Part shown: positions 31,763 through 37,476 of the stretch, piece by piece
Layout of the letters: each line of letters begins with the position of its first letter
How positions within the stretch are numbered: position 1 is the first letter of the stretch
Origin: JBBQKP01 sp038326995
GTDB taxonomy: Bacteria; Planctomycetota; Phycisphaerae; Tepidisphaerales; Tepidisphaeraceae
Direction: 5' to 3'
Assembly: GCA_038326995.1 (NCBI GenBank)
Contig: JBBQKP010000004.1
Span: forward strand, 1 to 37,476
Length of the DNA: 37,476 nucleotides
Translations under genes and position numbers: made by a program
The notes under the pieces: generated by a model
What the model saw: only the letters and a program-made list of their open reading frames with translations
Told to the model about the DNA's origin: nothing
The model's database searches: none

Positions 31763-33109
31763 ATGATCAACATGAAACTAATCAGCAGTTCCATCCTCAT
31801 CGCCGTCGTCCTGGCCGCGCCAACCTACGCACGCCAGGCCGAGCCAGTCGACCAGCCCGTGTTCGTGCCGCGCGCACAAGGCGCGCTCGCCACCATCGAA
31901 CTGCGGCCCATCGCCCGCGTGTACGGGTCGCAAGTCACGCTCAAGCAAGTCGGCCGATGGTCCAGAAACGACATTCCTTACTTCGATGCGCTGCAGGACC
32001 TTGTCATCGCACAGGTCAGTCCGGGACGCGAGGGCGTCGTCATTTCGCACGAACAAATCAGAACCACGCTCCATGATGCGGGTGTGAACCTCGCTTCGAT
32101 CCGCTTCACCGGCGCGGCCAGCGTCAGCATCACGGTTTCCACCGCGGCCTCCCCAACTGCCGGCCAACGCCTGCCCGAAGCCCTTCGCATCACCGGTGAA
32201 CGAAGCACCGCCAACGATTCGGGCGAAAATTCCGGCAAACATTCCGCCATCGACAATGTGATTGTAGCGCAAGCTGCTAATGCGGATCACAACACAAACA
32301 GTGCGATGAGCACGAGCGACAACGCCGACCTCATCGCCGCCGCCGTCGCCAATCAGGACGAGACCGTTTCAGGCGAACTCGTCGGCCCGAGGTTGCCCAC
32401 GCAGGCTCGTCAGCCGATTCAGCCACTCCGCGAGCACGTCGAAACCACCGACCTCCGCTCGATGCTGGTGAATGAGCTCGCCAATCGCAGTCGTATGAAG
32501 CTCGAGCAGTTGCAGATCGAATTCGCGGAGAAAGATCGTGGCGTGCTCGCCCTGACATCGCCGCAGTTTCGATTTGATGTGAAGCCGCGAATGAGCGTGC
32601 TGGGCCCGGTAAGCTGGCAGGTCACAGTCGGCGCGGGCAGCGAAAGTCGCCGCATTCAAATCGACGCGCAGGCGCGTGCGTGGGTCGAAGAAGTTGTCGT
32701 CGTCAGGCCCGTTGCGATGCAGCAGGTGATCGGCGAGGCAGACATTGAGGTGCGTAAGGCACTGATCGACGCGCTCCCGGTCGACGAACTCGTGACGCGA
32801 GTCAATGCCTCTGGAATGCAGGCGTCTCGCGACCTCAAGCCCGGCACGGTGTTGACGGGCCGAATGGTGCGATCGCCCGAGCTCGTCCGCGCTGGTCAGC
32901 TCGTCACGGTCACGCTCAACAGTGGGCAGGTTCAAGTGACGGCCGTCGCGAAGGCGATGAGCGGTGGAACTAAAGGTCAGACGATCAAGGTGCAGAATCA
33001 ATCGACGAGACAGACGTTCGATGTCGTCGTAACGGGTCCGCAGGAAGCGGCTTTGGGCGGCGATAAAAGAGGCAACGGTGCTGGCGCGGTCACCAGCGTG
33101 GAAGAGTAA
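31763..33109 (+). CDS. flgA: Flagellar P-ring assembly chaperone FlgA
   Basis: A 448-residue protein with an N-terminal signal peptide (MINMKLISSSILIAVVLAAP, then ARQ). The C-terminal third is the SAF/FlgA domain (VVVVRPVAMQQVIGEADIEV, RDLKPGTVLTGRMV, GQLVTVTLNSGQVQVTAVAK). FlgA helps FlgI polymerise into the P-ring in the periplasm. It is longer than typical FlgA (about 220-330) because of a poorly conserved Asn/Asp/Ala-rich segment (about residues 150-210). An ATG at 31772 is an alternative start. The start region is nearly identical to that of the 112-residue gene at 29663. Confidence 0.88.
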   Translation: MINMKLISSSILIAVVLAAPTYARQAEPVDQPVFVPRAQGALATIELRPIARVYGSQVTLKQVGRWSRNDIPYFDALQDLVIAQVSPGREGVVISHEQIRTTLHDAGVNLASIRFTGAASVSITVSTAASPTAGQRLPEALRITGERSTANDSGENSGKHSAIDNVIVAQAANADHNTNSAMSTSDNADLIAAAVANQDETVSGELVGPRLPTQARQPIQPLREHVETTDLRSMLVNELANRSRMKLEQLQIEFAEKDRGVLALTSPQFRFDVKPRMSVLGPVSWQVTVGAGSESRRIQIDAQARAWVEEVVVVRPVAMQQVIGEADIEVRKALIDALPVDELVTRVNASGMQASRDLKPGTVLTGRMVRSPELVRAGQLVTVTLNSGQVQVTAVAKAMSGGTKGQTIKVQNQSTRQTFDVVVTGPQEAALGGDKRGNGAGAVTSVEE

Positions 33110-33244
33110 GTTCGGGTGTGCGTCGTGTGGATTAAACAGAGCGTTTGTCGAGGATTCTGAACTGGCCGATTTCGCGCGAAGCCCGTGGCCCTGTTCATCC
33201 GGCATGACGTTGATTTTCTGCTTCGCGCCCAAAGGGCTATTCCT

Positions 33245-34075
33245 GTGTCACTGCGAAAAAGTGTGTTTACGCTGGTCGTTTCGATCGCATTCTACGCCGC
33301 CGTTCTTGTGTTGTTCAGTTCGCCCGCGCGCGGACAGCAAAGCGGGCAAAAGTCAGCCACGTCCAAACCCGAAACGACCGACCCGGGCGTTCGGCAAGAC
33401 CCGCGCGACCGAATATCGCCGATGGCGCCCGACTGGGCTCGTGCCATGCGAGAGAGCGGCGGGTCGCTCCTGCGTGCCAGCGGCGGCGCGAGCGCGGAAG
33501 AAGCCGGGCCGATGCCGCGAAGCGAGTACGAACGCGTCAGCCTCTTCGCCGTCCCGCCGCCGCCTCCGCGTGTGATTCGCCCGCACGATCTCGTGACCAT
33601 CATCGTGCGAGAGCAAAGCGAGTATTCGAGCACAGGAAGCATCGACTTGACGAAGGAGGCGTCACTGAACGCCATCGTCAATGAGTTCGTTCGCTTGTCG
33701 TCGGGCCTGGAACTGGTCTCGTCGATTGGCGCGATCAAGCCCGAGATCGATTTGTCTGGTAATCGTGAATTCAAAGGCGAAGGCTCGACCGATCGCTCAG
33801 ATAGCATCAGCGCGCGCGTCACGGCTCAGGTCGTTGATGTCAGGCCCAACGGCACTCTAGTTCTGGCGGCACGCAAGAGGATCATTACCGACGAAGAGGA
33901 ACAGATTTTCCTCATGTCCGGCATCGCACGTGCGACCGACATCTCGCTTGATAACACGATCCTTAGCACACAGCTCGGCGATTTTGATCTGCAGAAAAAG
34001 ACCAAGGGCCCGGTTCGCAACGCGACCAAGCGCGGCTGGCTGCCAAGGTTCCTGGATGCGCTCAACCCGTTCTGA
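33245..34075 (+). CDS. flgH: Flagellar L-ring protein FlgH
   Basis: About 276 residues. The conserved core RPHDLVTIIVREQSEYSST, FKGEGSTDRSDSISARVTAQ and VVDVRPNGTLVLAARKRI is FlgH, the outer-membrane L-ring subunit. I chose GTG 33245 because AAGGG lies 8 nt upstream and the protein then begins with a clean signal peptide (MSLRKSVFTLVVSIAFYAAV). Unlike the enterobacterial lipoprotein, there is no cysteine at the cleavage region (FSSPARGQQ) or elsewhere in the protein. It is followed by an antisense M24-like gene rather than directly by flgI. Confidence 0.9.
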   Translation: MSLRKSVFTLVVSIAFYAAVLVLFSSPARGQQSGQKSATSKPETTDPGVRQDPRDRISPMAPDWARAMRESGGSLLRASGGASAEEAGPMPRSEYERVSLFAVPPPPPRVIRPHDLVTIIVREQSEYSSTGSIDLTKEASLNAIVNEFVRLSSGLELVSSIGAIKPEIDLSGNREFKGEGSTDRSDSISARVTAQVVDVRPNGTLVLAARKRIITDEEEQIFLMSGIARATDISLDNTILSTQLGDFDLQKKTKGPVRNATKRGWLPRFLDALNPF

Positions 34076-34122
34076 TGAGTGTTGAGGCGTTACACGCCAG
34101 CGAAATGCAATCAAAGTAAATG

Positions 34123-34202
34123 GGGTGGCACAGCTAGTACTCATAGGTGTGCTTGGGCGATCAACTGTTCGTCACAGCTACGACTACCTAGCTGTGCCAC
34201 CC
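34123..34202. repeat. 80-bp hairpin element with GGGTGGCACAG ends
   Basis: A perfect 15-bp inverted repeat (GGGTGGCACAGCTAG at 34123-34137, CTAGCTGTGCCACCC at 34188-34202) continues inward as an imperfect stem with one bulge. The whole element can fold into a stem of about 30 bp. It lies between flgH and the convergent M24-like gene. The ends match the element at 3461-3519. Confidence 0.75.
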
Positions 34203-34281
34203 GAGAGTCGAAAAGTGCGAAGTGGCTGCAAGCGGATGAAGTACTCCTACGGCCGCCTTTTTGTAAAAGTTCAGAAAGAGA

Positions 34282-34302
34282 ATGGCCTGCCGGACGGGCC
34301 AT
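34282..34302 (-). terminator. Hairpin after M24-like gene, GCCCGTCCGGCAG element
   Basis: ATGGCC (34282-34287) pairs with GGCCAT (34297-34302). On the minus strand it directly follows the M24-like stop and is followed by TCTCTTTCT. The loop region carries the complement of the 13-bp sequence at 24234 and 25944, in the same orientation relative to transcription as at 24234. Confidence 0.55.
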
Positions 34303-34308
34303 AGAAAA

Positions 34309-35433
34309 TCAGATTTCCAGAATCCCCGCGCGTGTCAGGCTCTTGCCGTTAGAAACGCCAACCACGCTCGGCCAATCGCTCGAATGCGGAGTGAGCACTT
34401 CCACGCCGCCGCCGTTGCCGGCATGTATGTTGATGAAAACCGTGTCCTCGCTTTTGAAGCCGACGACGCTCGGGTTCCACGCGAAGGCCTGTCGGTCCAG
34501 AACGCGGACGGCGGAGGTCGGGTTGGCGAACTCTTCGCGGCCCGCGTAGCCCGTGCTCCCGCCCTGATGGTGAAATTTCCACTGGTCTTTCTCGCCGACG
34601 CGTTCGTACGCATTCTGCAAGTCAATAAAAATCTCGCCTAACGTCCGGCCGGGCCGGGTCGCGAAGTTGACGGCAGTGTCGACGTCGGCGACGAGCTGCA
34701 CTTTGTTTCTCAGCTCCACGCTTAAATTGCCCACATGTGCGAATCGCGTGACGTTGCTGATCAGGCCGAACTTCTCCGAGCACACCACGAGCATCGCGAT
34801 CCTGCTCAGCTTCGTGTCCGTCGGAATCGGATGTCGAAACTGTGAGATCCGATGATCGACCGCGACGAGATTGACCACCGCCTTCGCACCGCGGCGGCGA
34901 ACTTCGTAATCGATGAGTGCCGCAATGTCGTGCTCGGTCATGCCGACTTTCAACGACCGGCACGCCGACTCAAGAGCGTTTGCGGCGATGCGTCCGCCTA
35001 TCCGATAGCGCGCGAGTTCCGCGTCATTAAGCGTCCATCGAAGCTCGTTCACCTCCCGCGGAATGCCAGGCAAATTCTGGTCAAACACATCGGCGTCGAC
35101 GGCGCATTTCAAGTCGCCCAGCAGGTCTTTGAACACGCGTGCACCCGATTGCGCGCGGTCGAACCACTCGTACTCCATCACTTCGATTCCTGTGCCAATA
35201 AGCTCTTCATCTCTGAACCGCGACGATTCAATCGTGTCACAAAGACACACGATTCGATCCGGCAAGGCCAGCAATCCCGCAACGCCCACCGGACCGGCAT
35301 GAAGAATGTGGTTGTCGCATCCGCCCGTCAACCAGGCGAAGTTGTTTCGGTTCCAAAACAATGCGGCATCAAAGCCTGCACGATGAAGGGCGGCCGAAAG
35401 TTTCGCGTGCTTTTCTTTGATTTCACCGAGCAT
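34309..35433 (-). CDS. M24-family peptidase-like protein, metal site lost
   Basis: About 374 residues with the pita-bread fold layout of Xaa-Pro aminopeptidases and creatinases: an N-terminal domain (FDAALFWNRNNFAWLTGG), a linker, and a catalytic-type domain with FHHQGGSTGYAGREEF and FAWNPSVVGFKSEDT. The metal ligands are mostly absent: the SDxTR aspartate is Asn (LISNVTR, N227), the paired aspartate 11 residues earlier is hydrophobic, and a glutamate position is Asn (N320). A conserved His pair and E329 remain. It may be a metal-independent, creatinase-like hydrolase or a non-enzymatic protein. It is antisense within the flagellar cluster. The start is uncertain (ATG 35490 also possible). 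Confidence 0.75.
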   Translation of the reverse strand: MLGEIKEKHAKLSAALHRAGFDAALFWNRNNFAWLTGGCDNHILHAGPVGVAGLLALPDRIVCLCDTIESSRFRDEELIGTGIEVMEYEWFDRAQSGARVFKDLLGDLKCAVDADVFDQNLPGIPREVNELRWTLNDAELARYRIGGRIAANALESACRSLKVGMTEHDIAALIDYEVRRRGAKAVVNLVAVDHRISQFRHPIPTDTKLSRIAMLVVCSEKFGLISNVTRFAHVGNLSVELRNKVQLVADVDTAVNFATRPGRTLGEIFIDLQNAYERVGEKDQWKFHHQGGSTGYAGREEFANPTSAVRVLDRQAFAWNPSVVGFKSEDTVFINIHAGNGGGVEVLTPHSSDWPSVVGVSNGKSLTRAGILEI

Positions 35434-35527
35434 GATCGCATCAGAACGCGACACGCACGCGGTGGCAAGCGGGGAAAAAGAGCATGGCATTGTGATCAAC
35501 CTTTATTGGACTCAATCGCATTCGACA

Positions 35528-35536
35528 GCCGATAAC
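35528..35536 (+). promoter_or_regulatory. FliA-like -10 box directly before flgI
   Basis: GCCGATAA is an exact match to the sigma-28 -10 consensus and ends 7 nt before the flgI GTG. The sequence before it (TCGACA) resembles that before the flgG box. No canonical -35 TAAA is found at 15 bp. Confidence 0.45.
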
Positions 35537-35542
35537 AATTTT

Positions 35543-36631
35543 GTGAAGCGCGATCTCCTGTCCAATCCCCTGCTCGTCAAACTGTCTGTCGCACTTTCTG
35601 TCGCGCTGTTTGGCGTCGTCGCCACATCCGAAGCGGCAAGGGTGGCTGACGTCACTCGAATCGGCGGGCAGCGTACCAATGTGCTGACGGGAATGGGTCT
35701 GGTCATCGGCCTGAAAGGCACCGGCGACGGCGGGAAGTTCATGCCCGCGATCGAGCCTTTGGCGCAGATGCTTCTGAAGTTCAGCAATCAAACCTCGCCC
35801 GGCGAACTCAAAGACGCGAGCAACGTCGCGGTCGTCATGCTGACAGTGACCGTGCCCGAAAACGGCGCACGCGACGGCGACGCGTTCGACGTGTACGTCA
35901 GCAGCATCGGGGCGGCACAGTCCCTTCGCGGCGGACGCCTGTTCGTCACTCCGCTGATGGGGCCGATGGCGGACGGGCATCTTTTTGCACTCGCACAAGG
36001 CGCGGTGGTGCTCGAAGACACCTCCACGCCCACGGTGGGCATCGTGCGTAAGGGTTGCGTCATGGAGGTGGATTTGCCCGCGCAGCTCATCGATCAGAAC
36101 AGCCGCTTCACGCTCGTGATTGATGACGCGGCGGCGAGCTGGACCCTGGCCAACACCATCGCCAAGGTCATCAACAGCGAGGGCGGTGAAGGTTCAGTGG
36201 CGGCGGTGGCGCTCGACCCGAAAAATGTGGTCGTCACGATCCCCGTCGAAGAGCGTGGCACGCCGGATGCTTACATCTCTCGAATCCAAAGGCTTCCGAT
36301 CCCGATCATCGCCAGCGAAGCGCGGGTTCAGATCAATGACCGCACGGGCACGATCATCATCACGGGTGATGTGGAAATCAGTCCGGTGATCATCAGCCAT
36401 CGCGGCCTGACGATCAGCACGGTTTCGCCGCAGCCCGTCCCCTCGCCTCGCACGCCTGTCGTCAGCTCGCGAGACTTCGTCGCGGTCGATCCGCAAAACA
36501 CGGGCGGGGCGAAACTCAAAGACCTGCTGGTGGCGCTGGACCAGCTCAAAGTGCCAGCAGAAGAGCGGATATCGATACTCAAAGAGCTGCACAAGACGGG
36601 CAAACTGCACGCGAAGCTGGAAGTGGAATAG
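35543..36631 (+). CDS. flgI: Flagellar P-ring protein FlgI
   Basis: About 362 residues, the usual FlgI length. The core ARVADVTRIGGQRTNVLTGM, LVIGLKGTGDGG and VVMLTVTVPENGARDGDAFD is diagnostic. FlgI forms the periplasmic P-ring around the rod, assembled with FlgA. I chose GTG 35543, which gives a proper signal peptide (MKRDLLSNPLLVKLSVALSV, then ATSEAARV). There is no Shine-Dalgarno sequence, and an upstream GCCGATAA box would start transcription at or near this codon. It is followed by flgJ after 32 bp. Confidence 0.93.
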   Translation: MKRDLLSNPLLVKLSVALSVALFGVVATSEAARVADVTRIGGQRTNVLTGMGLVIGLKGTGDGGKFMPAIEPLAQMLLKFSNQTSPGELKDASNVAVVMLTVTVPENGARDGDAFDVYVSSIGAAQSLRGGRLFVTPLMGPMADGHLFALAQGAVVLEDTSTPTVGIVRKGCVMEVDLPAQLIDQNSRFTLVIDDAAASWTLANTIAKVINSEGGEGSVAAVALDPKNVVVTIPVEERGTPDAYISRIQRLPIPIIASEARVQINDRTGTIIITGDVEISPVIISHRGLTISTVSPQPVPSPRTPVVSSRDFVAVDPQNTGGAKLKDLLVALDQLKVPAEERISILKELHKTGKLHAKLEVE

Positions 36632-36663
36632 TAGTAGGGACTCGCACGAACCTCACTCGCATC

Positions 36664-37029
36664 ATGGACGCCGTCAACACCAATCTCACTGCCCGACTTG
36701 CTACTCCGCCGCAAGGAAACGCGCGGGAAAAAGAAGTCCGCCAGCTCGTTCAAAAGCTGCTGGGCCAGACCTTTTTCGGGCCCATCATGAAACAGATGCG
36801 AAGCAGCCCGTGGAAGGACCCGGTGATGTCTGGAGGCCGCGGTGGCGAGGCGTTTCAAAACATGATGGACCAGAAGCTGGTGGAGCAGATGGGAAAATCA
36901 ATAGGCGGGCCGATGGTGGATGCGATGACGAATCAGATTCTCGGCCGCCCGCGAGATTTCGCACGTTTGAAAGCAGAAGTCGAAAAACAGAGCCAACCCA
37001 ACCATGTCCAATTGGATCTCCGAGCTTGA
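36664..37029 (+). CDS. flgJ: FlgJ rod-binding domain protein
   Basis: A 121-residue protein matching only the N-terminal rod-binding domain of FlgJ (VQKLLGQTFFGPIMKQMRSS, then FQNMMDQKLVEQMGKSIGG). The C-terminal peptidoglycan hydrolase domain of enterobacterial FlgJ is absent, as in many other phyla, where a separate lytic enzyme opens the wall. It acts in the periplasm as a rod-assembly scaffold. Its 3' end overlaps the start of the flgN gene by 26 bp, suggesting coupling. Confidence 0.85.
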   Translation: MDAVNTNLTARLATPPQGNAREKEVRQLVQKLLGQTFFGPIMKQMRSSPWKDPVMSGGRGGEAFQNMMDQKLVEQMGKSIGGPMVDAMTNQILGRPRDFARLKAEVEKQSQPNHVQLDLRA

Positions 37030-37476
37030 ACAAGTTTTGCGTGAACTGCTGCAGGCGCACCACGCATGGCTCGTGTCGATGAACGACTACGAGCGTGTTC
37101 TGCGCGCGTTTGATGCGCCGGAAATCGAGCGCGCCAGCAAGAAGCAGCAGCAGCAACTCGCCGTCATTCAGCAGCTCGAAAAACGCAGACAGTTCGCGCT
37201 TCAGCAACTCGCGAAACAGCACAAATCGGTTCAGTCGCCCACGCTGGAGCAGCTGGCGCAGAATTATCCGCAGCGCAAGCTGATTCTGCTGCAGATGCGT
37301 CAGGAGTTGCGCGACGTGCTGGAACGAGTGAAGCAAAAAAACGCGGGCGCACAGCGTGTGACGACTGCGGCGCTTGGAAATCTAAACACCGCACTCCGCG
37401 TCATCGGCGCGGCCGCGGGCAATGCGGGCACTTACGACCGAAAGGGCGCATCCGTCGCGCCGCAAAGGCTCAAGAG
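37004..37476 (+). CDS. flgN: FlgN-like export chaperone (3' truncated)
   Basis: An open frame from ATG 37004 runs to the window end without a stop, giving 157 visible residues. It is strongly helical and Gln/Lys/Leu-rich (SELEQVLRELLQAHHAWLV, then QQQLAVIQQLEKRRQFALQQ), as in FlgN, the chaperone that escorts the hook-filament junction proteins FlgK and FlgL to the export gate. Its position right after flgJ fits this; flgK would be expected next. It overlaps the flgJ stop by 26 bp. Family assignment rests mostly on helicity, length and position. Confidence 0.75.
   Translation, partial: MSNWISELEQVLRELLQAHHAWLVSMNDYERVLRAFDAPEIERASKKQQQQLAVIQQLEKRRQFALQQLAKQHKSVQSPTLEQLAQNYPQRKLILLQMRQELRDVLERVKQKNAGAQRVTTAALGNLNTALRVIGAAAGNAGTYDRKGASVAPQRLK

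Noticed and set aside
1..37476. tRNA, rRNA or other structured RNA genes
   Set aside because: By eye, no intergenic stretch shows a T-loop-like GGTTCGAATCC with matching arms or other conserved RNA cores.

Overview
The window looks like chromosomal DNA of a moderately GC-rich, flagellated planctomycete, most likely in or near the class Phycisphaerae. This is inferred from gene content, since no rRNA or other marker gene is present. The clues are a type IV-pilin-like protein of the kind expanded in planctomycetes (N-terminal motif FTLVELLVVIGIIALLISIL, a DGH motif near the C-terminus), a giant surface protein with an LEPR box, RTX repeats, a PKD domain and a beta-helix, and flagellar rod and ring genes. 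No rRNA, tRNA, CRISPR array, transposase or phage structural gene was seen.

Layout. Positions 1-6239 hold a 3' fragment of a TMTC-like membrane/TPR protein, then on the minus strand a same-direction run mdh - gltD - GT39-like membrane protein - tilS. Positions 6486-8717 (plus) hold a GntR/LacI-type sugar-responsive regulator and a SirB1-family protein. Positions 8821-14007 (minus) hold a GT4 glycosyltransferase and a 1257-residue RTX/PKD/beta-helix protein. Positions 14558-16405 hold an OsmC-like protein, an orphan HPt phosphotransfer protein and an XRE-S24 self-cleaving repressor. Positions 16589-19911 hold a coiled-coil lipoprotein, an orphan pstB and a GGQ-domain release-factor-like protein. 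Positions 20037-29560 hold polA, a secreted alpha/beta hydrolase, a pilin-like protein, a Ycf46-type AAA+ ATPase, a 65-residue unknown protein and a Ppx/GppA phosphatase. Positions 29663-37476 (plus) hold a flagellar cluster: a 112-residue unknown gene, flgF, flgG, flgA, flgH, flgI, flgJ (rod-binding domain only) and flgN (cut by the window end). One antisense M24 peptidase-like gene lies between flgH and flgI.

The flagellar genes act together. FlgF and FlgG form the rod, FlgA chaperones the P-ring protein FlgI, FlgH forms the L-ring, FlgJ caps or helps assemble the rod, and FlgN is the export chaperone for the hook-filament junction proteins. The rest is mixed housekeeping and cell-surface genes.

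Three cross-cutting signals stand out. (1) Several genes have a -10-like hexamer 6-9 nt before the start codon and no Shine-Dalgarno sequence, which suggests leaderless mRNAs; the OsmC promoter is the clearest case. (2) Short tandem repeats recur in unrelated places, with 12, 15 or 18 bp units inside genes and mostly 14 bp units between genes, as if minisatellites are actively expanding and only frame-preserving ones survive in coding DNA. (3) Two candidate interspersed palindromic elements occur between genes, one with the core GCCCGTCCGGCAG and one with GGGTGGCACAG ends. No convincing new enzymatic or defence system was found.
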